Positions 27,322-41,168 of a stretch of DNA of 64,000 nt are shown here, one piece after another. Within the stretch, counting starts at the first letter, position 1; each line of letters starts with the position of its first letter. Under the pieces are notes generated by a model. The model was given only the letters and a program-made list of their open reading frames with translations. It searched no databases and was not told the DNA's origin. Position numbers and translations under genes: made by a program. Source of the stretch: Larimichthys crocea (lineage: Eukaryota > Chordata > Actinopteri > Sciaenidae); contig NC_040016.1 of the NCBI RefSeq assembly GCF_000972845.2, forward strand, positions 4,608,701 through 4,672,700. The letters run 5' to 3'.

Positions 27322-27322
<1 letters not shown>

Positions 27323-28078
27323 CAACATTTTAAGTAGTAAACTTTCAACTATTCAATAGATGTCAAATAAATGTAGTGCAAATATTTTTGTTTCTGGGAT
27401 GTCAAATAAATGTAGAAAGGCATGCTCCAAATTCTCTTAAGTACAGTACTTGCTTAAATGTACTTAGTCACATTCCTGCAGCACACTTGCACGCCTCCAC
27501 TGTTAAACAGGTGACTTAGTAAACAAACATATGGACAATAGGTAAACATCGTCAGGCTGATTGTGAAGCTGCATTGTTCCACAATGTCCCCGCAGAGCCC
27601 AGAAGGGCTGAGATAAGGAGATAAGGCTGCTCCTGGGAATATTATCACTAAAACCACATGCATAATGAGATTACAGGCTATGTCTTGATCAAATCATCTG
27701 GTGCTAATCTAATGATGCAGAAGACTGTTGTGTCACTTTATGAATCATCATAAGTTTTAAACTCTTGTGATTTGTTCTTGACCGTTTATTATTGATCCAT
27801 GTGATGTGAATACATCCATGGGTCACTCTCAGAGGGGAGGAGGAGGAGGAGTTAAACACGGAGGAGGAGGAGGTGCAGTCTGCAGTAGGGCGCCCTCTGG
27901 AGGATGGGAGTCCTCTGTGTTACATGTGGTTTAATTATAATCAATAAAAAATTAGTTTGCAGTATGCAGGCTGTGTTGATCATGTTGAATGAAGCTCATT
28001 GATAGGCAGGAGCGTGCACGGTGCAGAGTGTAGCTGATGTGCGTGCGTGTGCGTGTGTGTGTGTGTGTCTCAGAGAAG

Positions 28079-28110
28079 TGACGTGTGTTAGCGGCTTGTC
28101 TGGTGACGTG
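28079..28110 (+). promoter_or_regulatory. Two TGACGTG motifs (UPR/ATF-type) upstream of Sec61 alpha
   Basis: TGACGTG occurs at 28079-28085 and again at 28104-28110, 25 nt apart in the same orientation and about 110-140 nt before the Sec61 alpha start codon. TGACGTG followed by G or A is the core recognised by ATF6/XBP1 (unfolded protein response element); here the next base is T, so the match is to the 7-mer only. Translocon genes are known UPR targets, so the position is sensible, but binding is inference. Confidence 0.5.
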
Positions 28111-28219
28111 TCTCTACTGCTCTCTCTTTTCTTACGGAGAGGCTGGATGGAGCCACACTGACTCCACTGAGCACTCAAACTGGTACCAGTAACACGGCAG
28201 GAGTCGGCCTAAGGACACC

Positions 28220-31928
<3,709 letters not shown>

Positions 31929-32400
31929 AAAACAACAACAAAAAAACAACCACCAACCATCTGACACACATCAGACACAAAACATCCACCCCCAGTCATT
32001 TTTTTACCACCTTTTGTTTTCCACCTACATCTCTAGCATGTCAATGCTGAGAAAACTCCCAGGGTTGCGCATAGTATTGTGTCTCTTAAGTCCTTTTACT
32101 CCAGTAGCTATTACCCATCTCTCTGCAGGCTGCCTAAGTCCACAAAGACTGTCTTATCAGCTGAAGAATGCCTAAAAGCACACGAGTGTGAGGTGCTGTC
32201 TTTGACTTACCTCAGGCTTTGTTCATTGCAGCACGGAACACGAAGACCGCGACAACATGTTAGTGCTTATTTCAAGCTGAAAGCACTGTGCCTGGACATT
32301 TTGGGGGAGTTGAAAGAAAACCATGTCATGTTCATAACAGGTAGCAATCATGCTTGAGGTTTGTAGGGGCCTATAGTAGGATGTGAAGAGTATGAATAAA
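31929..32400 (+). other. Sec61 alpha 3'UTR with AATAAA signal
   Basis: This follows the TAA stop at 31926-31928. It starts with an A/C-rich stretch and carries AATAAA at 32395-32400 as a polyadenylation signal candidate. Open frames in it have no protein features. Confidence 0.6.
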
Positions 32401-34135
32401 AAAATATGCTTGTATCCTGATAAGGTTTCTAGTAATCTCAGACAAGCTGTTGGTGGTTTTTATTTACTTTTCATTTTGATATTTTAAATGATGGACTGTG
32501 TTTATATTCACTCTGGTCTTATGTAGGACACAGTGCTTGTCCTCTGTCTCTGGGTCCTCAAAGGAAACCGTTTGTCTGTGTCATCATACTCTTTTATTCC
32601 CAGACTGAATCCGCTACACAAAACTGCCTAGGTGGTCGGGATGAGGGTGGGTTTGATAGGGACGAAAAGGGGTTTCATTTTGGTTTTTACTTTATGTAAC
32701 AAACATAATTGTGTTATTAAAAAAAAACAGGATTTTTTTTTTCCAACGTGTTTCGATTCCTATTGTCTCCTTGTGATTTGTCCTGCCGTGTTTTGTGAAG
32801 AACACAGGATACAACTTGTGCATTGAATAATAGTGTATAACACATGGTAGCATAGCAACCAAATGGTCTAAGACAAACTCAAAGCAACAAGGCTTGGACA
32901 TAGTTTGTCAGTTTACTGGGGCAGTTGTTCTGACTTTATCTGGAGTCGAGAGTTCATATCCTGGCTGTGGTTTCGTTCAGTTGCTCTACTTTTCACTTCC
33001 ACTAGAGGACTTTGTGTTCAAACTTGTTTCACATAGTTTAACAGAGAGTAAAGTATAAGAGAGATTTCACTGTTCATACTGCATATGCCAAAACATCACT
33101 ACTAGAAACCATCTGACATTACCTTTAACGCGTAGATCAAGCGTTGATATATGGAGCTTAAACAACAAAGATGAAATGTTTAAGACCAATCAGATGTCCA
33201 GTTACCTATGACTAGACATCGTCTGATCTGAGGAGTCATCAAACTAACTATGAGGCAGTGCATTTATTTATAATAGACCTTTTTCACAGCAGCCATTTGG
33301 CTCTGTTTCAATAAATGGAAGGAGCCTTAATTAATCATTAATCATTGATAACACCTGTGTTTACCTACTCTTTTATGTGAAGATAGCTTCTGTGAAAAAG
33401 ATCTATTGGGTGATCAGTAACGAGATACATACTTTTTTTTTTCTTTTCTCAACTTGTATTTCAGACTTCAGCATTTTGACCCACACTCACTCACATCTGT
33501 TAAATCTTTACATGAAGATCTGTGGTATTGTAGCCAGGGCCAGCCCTTGGCATTTAGTGGCCCTAACACACACAATAGAGATGGACAAATCATCCAACAT
33601 CAAATCTCTTGCTGTATTTGAGGGCTGGCGAGTATCTACAAACATAATGCGAAAACCAAACAAACTGTTCTAAGATCCTGCAGGATCACTTTGTCCAGAA
33701 AACAAAGAAACTAGTTGCAGTTCATCTTCTGTCTATAGGACATTAATCTGTAGGTTAATGTGCGTGTGGCGTGAGAGCGCATGAAAGGGTTAATTGCGTG
33801 AACGTCGTGCAAAGCCAGGAGTGAGCAGCATCACTGCAAGTTCACAGAGGTTATCACACCACCTGTATTTCGCCCTGCACAGCAGCATGGCTGAAATGGA
33901 TCACATGCCCAGGTACGAAACACACAGAAATAATAAAGAAGTCAAAATAAAGTGTATTGTACAGGCGTTTAGGTTATCTGTAACAAAAACACTGGTGGTA
34001 AGACAAACTTGAAATGGGAAACAATTGTTTTATTTTAACCTTTTGTAAATAAATGTATACATTTAAACAGATTATTGCACTAATGTTCATGTTTAATTAA
34101 AAGCTTCTTTTTTAATAATATATATTTTTTAAGAG
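32401..34135. other. Spacer between Sec61 alpha and chchd4, nothing recognised
   Basis: No exon, RNA gene or clear transposon is visible. The Sec61 alpha transcript could extend into the first part through later polyadenylation sites. The end (34040-34130) is very AT-rich and gives way abruptly to GC-rich promoter-like sequence. Confidence 0.55.
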
Positions 34136-34143
34136 TGACGTCA
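34136..34143. promoter_or_regulatory. CRE palindrome TGACGTCA upstream of chchd4
   Basis: A perfect 8-bp cAMP response element lies 153 nt upstream of the chchd4 start codon, at the border between AT-rich spacer and a CpG-rich 5' region. CREB/ATF proteins bind this palindrome; its use in this promoter is inferred from position only. Confidence 0.6.
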
Positions 34144-34295
34144 TCACCGCGCGCCCCCATGTGAGCAGGTCAGAGGGCTGCTGGACGCCGGTTAGCTCGT
34201 CAAATGAACTCCCCGCAGTTGTTGAGTAACTCCTCTCACGCTGGTCATCTTTCACCACCGAGGACCAGGCTCGACGGACACAAACGCCGGCAGAC

Positions 34296-35276
34296 ATGTC
34301 GTACTGCAGACAAGAGGGTAACTCCGGTGTTTTTTCATTCATTTCCACTCCACGGCGGGTCAATGTCACCGAGCGAGCCACCATGCTAAGCTAACTTCCG
34401 TGGGTTACAGTCGGTTAGCTCCCTGGCTAGTCGCAAGGAAAGCTAAATCAATAGTAAACACGGGTGTGTAATAGAGACTTAATGCAGGGGTTTTATATCG
34501 AGTCAGAACAAACAGCTAGCCCTGATTACACTGTCAGGACTAGCGTGTTAACTCGGGTTAAAAGTCACAGTGCGCCCCCACGGGTCACTGGAGTACAGCT
34601 GTACGTGTTACTGCTGCTAATGGAAGTAAACTGTCATCATCCATGTCATCCAGGACCTGGTTTTGTACTTTCAATTCATTCTTGTTGTCATTCAAGGTAA
34701 AGACCGCATCATCTTTGTGACCAAGGAAGACCACGAGACACCCAGCAACGCTGAGCTCATTGCAGAGGACCCTGATGATCCTTATGAGGAACAGGGTTAG
34801 TCGTTTTAGTCTTTGTGTGGAGGGAAAAAAAATTAGATCTTGCCTCCATAATGACACTCTGTTAAACGTCCTCTGTCTCGTTACCTGTTTCTGTAGGTCT
34901 GATCCTGCCAAATGGAGACATCAACTGGAACTGCCCTTGCCTAGGCGGCATGGCCAGTGGACCGTGTGGCTCCCAGTTCAAAGAGGCATTTTCCTGCTTC
35001 CACTACAGCAAGGAAGAGGTGAAGGGCTCAGATTGCATTGACAACTTCCGTAACATGCAGGAGTGCATGCAAAAATACCCCGAGCTCTACCCTCAGGAGG
35101 AAGAGAAAGAGGGCTCCTCTCAAGCAGGGTCCACTTCTGGTTCTGTCTCTGCCGCCACCACGGCTGAGGGCTCTTCCTTAGCCCCTGATATTGACTCTAC
35201 CCCAGCCACTTCAACACCCGAGTCCACCGTCTCATCTGACAGCACGTCACCTACAGACAACCAGCCTGCCAGCTAA
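34296..35276 (+). CDS. chchd4: CHCHD4 / Mia40, mitochondrial intermembrane-space import oxidoreductase
   Basis: CHCHD4 oxidises cysteine-rich precursors in the mitochondrial intermembrane space (disulfide relay with ALR/GFER) and so traps them there. Three GT-AG exons join in phase: 34296-34317, 34697-34795, 34897-35276, giving 166 aa. The start MSYCRQEG followed by [16 protein letters not shown] matches the vertebrate protein. The catalytic Cys-Pro-Cys is at residues 53-55, and the twin CX9C motifs are C64/C74 and C87/C97. There is no cleavable presequence, as expected. The C-terminal tail after [10 protein letters not shown] is long and rich in Ser, Thr and Ala, where the human tail is mostly Glu/Lys. 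The gene lies on the same strand as Sec61 alpha and converges on the netrin-like gene. Confidence 0.97.
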
Positions 35277-36737
35277 GCTCAGTCATTTGTCATCCAGGCT
35301 CTTGTTCTCTGAGTGCAAGCACTGCCCAGCATAAATGACTCTCCATGAGGAGCTCTGATTGGTCTCTTTTCCTGTTCAAACCTACATACAGGGTTTACTC
35401 ACATAGCTCTGACCCTCATGGGCAAGGACTTTGATGAATGCAGAGAACTGTAGTACAAAAGTATAGGCTGCTTTGTTTGCTGAGCACTCAAATCAAAAAT
35501 CACGTGACTAATATGATTTAATGACAGCGGGCCAAGCTATTTGCTGTAGAGACATTAGCTGATATAAAGACTCACTTTATATGCAATAAGAATTTAATTT
35601 AATTTGCGTGTTCTCATGTCAAACAGGCGAGCTGTTTGTTAGTAATCATCATTTGTGTTCTGTTTGTCAGCTGCTCGTGAGTATCACTGATTTAATAATT
35701 ACATCTGACAGAAATCGTAGGACTTTACCTCGACTTCAGCCTAACAGTTGAATCCCGTTGCTTTCCATCACTTAAAAGACCAAAACAAGAAAACAATACT
35801 GTAACTAATTTTACAGCTTCTATTCAGCAAACATTACATTGACAGTAACAGATGTTTTTAACTGTTTGGTGACATCTTGTGGAAACTATAGGGTCTCCAT
35901 CTTTATCTGTTGCCATATGAACAATGGTCGTCACTTTTCTTAACTGACTCTGTATCTGGCCTAGACCAAAGTGGTTTGTCACGTTGAATTGTCGCTACAT
36001 AAATGTATCTGTTGTCTTAACACTGTGCAAAGTCTCTGGTTTGATGCTGTGGTCACCGTTCAATGTTATTCAGGCCTTAAAAGACTTGATGGGTTTTTCC
36101 TCAAATCACTGTCCAACAATGTCCAGATTAAAATGATTGTCGAACAGTCAGATTAATCTTTGATTTCCTTTTTTGTACTTCTGAAGTCAAAGCATGACAC
36201 CCTCTTATGTTTTTTTCTTTTCACACATTGAAAGTTTGGTGAGTTATAACTGTATAATTAGCAGAACCACACAGTCTTATTTTACAGTCCTTACTTATTA
36301 CTTTACTCTTTTATTAGTGATTTTATAGATTTGCCACGTTTTATTTACTCAAATCTATATAGCTGTAGCCCTTAAAATGAATCATATTTACATTTTATAA
36401 CAACTTTTATCGGTTATGTGACATTCTGCAAACTAAAATGTTAAACTAAAAATGAAAACTAAAATTTTTGCCCTTGTCATATTTTCTATATTACTCAAAG
36501 ATGACAGTAAAAGATTTATTCTTGGCTTTAATTGTGGTGAAGAACAAATCTTGTATGCAAACAAAGCCTTTAATGTCAGATACAGTTTATTACAGTCCAT
36601 GTCAGTCTTTATTTTGTGTTGCACACCCACAAGCTGACTGACTGAGTCTGAGTGTGACACGACATGTAGTACAGTGATTTCTCAGTCCGTTTTCTGAATT
36701 GTCCACTGTCTCACACAATCCTCGCAATAAATATGGT
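35277..36737. other. Shared 3' region between convergent chchd4 and netrin-4-like genes
   Basis: The two genes end 1.46 kb apart, tail to tail. On the minus strand, TTTATT (reverse of AATAAA) at 36515-36520 is a polyadenylation candidate for the netrin-like gene about 220 nt after its stop. On the plus strand a weaker ATTAAA lies near 36126 for chchd4, and an AATAAA occurs at 36726-36731. No coding feature is seen. Overlapping antisense 3'UTRs are possible. Confidence 0.5.
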
Positions 36738-39700
36738 TCATGGACATCCATTCCTCAGTCCCTCTGATATAAGCAGACCCAGTCTGGGTGTCCATGGGAC
36801 CACCACACTCTGCATGGTGACCAGCAAACGGCCTGTCCCAGCCTCCTCTGGACCTGCTAGCAGGTACTCCATACCTGGTGGAAAAGGTAAGACATTGTAA
36901 ATTGATTTAATATAATAAATCTATAATCCCTTTGGTGTTGGGTATGTTCTAACTTTCTGTGTGACTGGTTGGCTCAAATATTCATCTTTAAATGCTAAAA
37001 ATATCTCCTGGAAAACTATATTCGAAACATTACTCTGTGTGTGTGTCATAAATTCCTCTTTGTTGTGTTACCTGGGTTTAGAATAGGACAGGTGCAGCCG
37101 CGGCTGGTCCAGGACAGAGGATAGATGCTGATGGTCCCCAAATTGAGCGTCACTTTACCTGATTGAAGGACCTTGCGAATTTTGACCTGCACTTCTGCGT
37201 GGCTGCCTTTGTCATGAGCAGACAGCACGCTGGCCTTGATCACTGTCACAGAAAGACAGCAGAGTGAGAAGGCAATTAGACACATCCACCAAATTAATCT
37301 ATATTTTAAATAATCTACACTTTCTTTGAACAGTTTTTAAATAAGATGTTTTCTTACTATAATCATGTTTGGTTTTACAGAGGTCAGATGCACTTCTCAG
37401 TTTTTTCTCCTTACAGCTGCACTTTCCTGTGTACAGACAGAGAGTTATGCCCTAATCCATTTTTAGCTTACACTGTGATCCCACATTTTTAACCTTGTAA
37501 TGCAGGTGGGCATCACAGTTAATGAGCAACACAGCAGTACTTCAGAGTACATTGTTAAAACACTCACCTGTGTAATGCAGAGCAGAGACTGCAAGCTCCT
37601 TTGACCACTGTACCTCTTCATCAATTGTGAACATGTGATCCAGATCAGGAATTTTTCCACCAATGGGTACATTGAACACCTGGTTATTTGAGTAGCTGCA
37701 AAGGTGGAATTGAACCCATCAGGTCAAGGTTCATCTCTAGCAATTACCCACACAGAGTTCAATTTTGGCTCTGTGTTGATGTATAAGAATATAGCCATGG
37801 ATTAAGCATAAGGCTAACCTGTCCAAACACTGCCCAGTGATTGGATCACAGCTCACAGGGCAGGTGCAGGGTTTACAACCCTCCTCTCCAAAGCCCCAAT
37901 AGCTGGGCAGGCAGTGGCTACAGCTTGTGCCCCCTACACCAGATTTACAGTGGCACTGCCCACTTCTAGGGTGGCACCAGGGTCCCTCCTCTCCAGGACG
38001 AGGAGGCAAAGAGCCCTGTTGATCACACCAGCAGCCTGAGAAACAGAGACACAGATACAGTTCAGTCATTTAGTTTTGCCATGTGCCAGCAGATGGTGCT
38101 ATAAGACATTGGTGTTGTAATTCCACCAAGATCAAATCAGTTACAAAAGCTCCTTTTTTTTCTGACTGATTGAAAACACTCCCATGCCAAAGTCAGTGAC
38201 AGCCCTCCCCTGTCCCCATTCTGTGTCTCTTACGTGTACAGGTATGGGGTGAGCTGAGGGGAAGGGATGGGCGACGGTGGTAGCCGTGCCGACAGCGCTG
38301 GCACCTGCGCCCGACGGTGTTGTGCCTGCAGTCATCACAAATGCCCCCGCTGGTGAGACCTGAGGAAAGCCATGCCCGCTGAGAGAAGTGACAGCTGTCT
38401 GCGTGACCGTGGCACTGGCACTCTGAAGTCATAGTTAGGTCATGAGGAGGAGAGAGAAAGCGACAGCAACAGGAGCATGGGTGAGAGGCAAAGCATATGG
38501 CTGTGTTACGTATCTATTCAGTCTGCATAGTCTCCCTTTTTTTTGTATCAGCAACAGTCTAACAGTCACTCAGTCCTGTTGGTGGTCACTTACTCTGGCA
38601 TGGGTTGGGCTCTCCACTGCTGCTATTGGCAGGCCTCCATGGACGATCATTGTAGAGCGGGGCACACTTCTCACAGTGATCGCCTGCAGTGTGGTGAGTA
38701 CATTGACACCTGCCAGACACCTGGAAAACACATCTGGGGCTGCTCAGTTACTTCACCTACACTGCCAGACATTACAGACACATGCTGTCTAGATCTATAA
38801 ATCTAAAATAGATAAAATGGATCCAGGCAGGTGGTCTAAAGAGAAAATAAAGCTATTTAAAGCATTTTTCCATCAGTAAGTTAATTTTACATCTGGACCA
38901 AACATCCTGACACATGTGTTATACAAGGTTGTAATAGAACACAGGCCAAAAACTGACATATGCACTTAGTCTTTGACACATACATAGGGAAAGACACTTA
39001 CCATGTTACTGTCCTGTTTTGTGTCTTGGCTGCTGTTGTGTGGTACACAATACTCAGCGTGTCCATGACACAGGCAGGTCCCTCTGGCTAGTAAAGTATA
39101 AATAGCATAGGGTGCTGAGGCTGGGCTTTCTACGTTGGATATGGAGGTCAGGGCTGAGGCTGTGGGGTTTGTCTGTACTGGAGGGGGATTTAGAGGTGTC
39201 GGGCAGGTCTGAGCTTTTAGCAGTCTGATGCGGAGGTTAGTGAGGGTGAGGCGGGCAAGGGCCTCTGGACTGTAAGGGTCCAGTGTTTTAGCACTGCTGG
39301 GGTCTAGTGTCCGCACTATTACCTGTGAGGAGAAACAGAGCACTGAATCAAACATTGTGGATCTGCTGAAAGTTAAAATGTTAAATCCTCCTGCATATTC
39401 TCTTACCTCCCCTCGACTGCAGGGTGTAGCACTGGTGTAACGGGATGTACACAAAGAGCCTGGCTGAGTAAAATCATCAGGCAAACCAAACTCCATGCTG
39501 CAATTCTGCGCAAAGAGCTTAAGAGCTTCCCAGGTCTTTCCAAAGTCAACTGAACGTTCGATGGCCATGGCAGCAGGCCGAGGTGACCTGAACACCAGAA
39601 CCACGTGGGACAGACAGAACTTTGTTTCCAGATCCAACCGGATCTCATCCTGCTCCTCAGCAGTACCTGCACCTGATGCCCACCAGGTATCCGGATGCAA

Positions 39701-40554
39701 GAAAGGATCATCAGTCATGTGAGTAGATGGGTGGGTCTCCTCTGGACAGAGGTGGGGAGTCACAGGAGGATGGGGGCAGGGGCTGGAGTGGAAGGAACCG
39801 TTGCCACAGCAGCATGAGAGGGTGATAAGGGTCCTGCCACTAGCCAGATTCCTTATGGGTGGACTACAGGCATGGTCCACACATCTGGAAACTGACACAG
39901 AGTGTGATGGAGAGTCAGAGTCTTATGACATAGTGTATTTATTAAGTGTTGAGATAATGTGGTCAGATTAGTGCTTCTACAGTATATCTGGTAACAGTAA
40001 AGGCTTCAAAAACAAAATCAATAAGCACTTTCTAGTACTGACATCATGGACAAAAGTCCTCTTCATTGAGTTTTCCATGAATATTTAATTTTCCTGATCA
40101 CTGTGCCGCTGCTGCTTGCTTTAATGTGACACAGAATCCTGCTCTTTCCTCACTGGACAGCATTAATAGTCTCTGGTTACATGTAATGGCAAGACACAAG
40201 GGTATCAGATTTATCAGCAAAGGCCTTTTCTTTACTTTTAAGACAGCAAAAACTAAGCATGTAAAATGTCACCTGCAGATAAAGAACCGTATGAGCACAA
40301 CACTGGGTCAGTAGTGTCATACACATGTAATGCTGTGGAAACATCATAACTATCTGCCCAATCAATAACATAGCCTGACCACAAGGGGGAAAAGGAGAAG
40401 GCAAGTTTAGCCACAATGACGCAACTGATTCAGGGTTACAGCATCAGAGATGATGATGCACCTCACCTGCTCCGCTCCTCGTCACAAACAACAGCCAACA
40501 GAGCGCCACCAGCATCTGATGTCGACCTTTCACATTCATATTAAACACCTTCAT
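36738..40554 (-). CDS. Netrin-4-like secreted laminin-related protein
   Basis: Ten exons on the minus strand join in phase with GT-AG introns: 40554-40467, 39891-39407, 39322-39002, 38720-38594, 38422-38234, 38035-37819, 37695-37568, 37426-37358, 37242-37072, 36874-36738 (643 aa; human netrin-4 is about 628). In order: a signal peptide (hydrophobic core MLVALCWLLFV), a laminin N-terminal domain with SPRPAAMAIERSVDFGKTWE and LTNLRIRLLKAQTCP, laminin-type EGF repeats (CHGHAEYC; APLYNDRPW; CHGHADSCHF; SYWGFGEEGC; SCDPITGQC), and a C-terminal netrin (NTR) module with KASVLSAHDKGSH and WTSRGCTCPILNPG. These motifs are netrin-4 rather than netrin-1/3. In the family, netrin-4 binds laminin gamma chains and disrupts basement-membrane laminin networks. 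Two in-frame start codons exist (40554 and 40539); the inner one gives a more usual signal peptide length. A Pro/Thr/Ser-rich insert lies before the first EGF repeat. Orthology to ntn4 is not settled, so no symbol is given. Confidence 0.9.
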
Positions 40555-41121
40555 CCTTGTCTCTGCTGTGTTTACAACATACATGCTGCGATAAACGCGT
40601 TCCAGCAGGGATTAGTTCCAACATTATGTGGAGCCTATCTAACGGACAAGCGCATTTCCCTGCCAATTACGCAATGCGTAGAGTCCAAATGAATCCAGAT
40701 GAGTGTTTTCCCGATGTCCTCCTAGGAACAGTGTTTTAAAAAAAGGCTTGATAAAGTTCAAAGCATCCTCAGGAACAAATAGGGCATCTCTCTGACTGAC
40801 GTGGATTGTGCGCAACCGTCGCAGCAAAGTATGGATCATTGGTTAGTCCAACAATCAATGCTCCACTTACATAACAAAGAAATGATACTAATTTCCATTC
40901 GACAAATGTTTGTCTTAATCCATTCGGCGCAATAAAAGATGTCCCTGTATATCTTTGGTCTAAACTATCAAACTGATAGGTCCTTCCATGCTAATTAATG
41001 AATGTAAATGTTCCCATTAATTCACAGCCAACCCGAGAGCTCAGTGTCCATGCCAGGTCCAGCGCTCAACGCGTTTACGCACAGGAGAGGAGTGTACGCT
41101 CTATTTATCCTTGGTCCTCCC

Positions 41122-41128
<7 letters not shown>
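40555..41128 (-). promoter_or_regulatory. Presumed promoter / 5' flank of the netrin-4-like gene
   Basis: This is upstream of the minus-strand start codon. No coding feature is seen. No TATA box or recognised factor site stood out, so the call rests on position alone. Confidence 0.3.

Positions 41129-41166
<38 letters not shown>
41129..41166. repeat. (AC)n microsatellite
   Basis: An uninterrupted AC run of about 38 nt, about 0.6 kb upstream of the netrin-4-like start codon. Confidence 0.97.
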
Positions 41167-41168
<2 letters not shown>

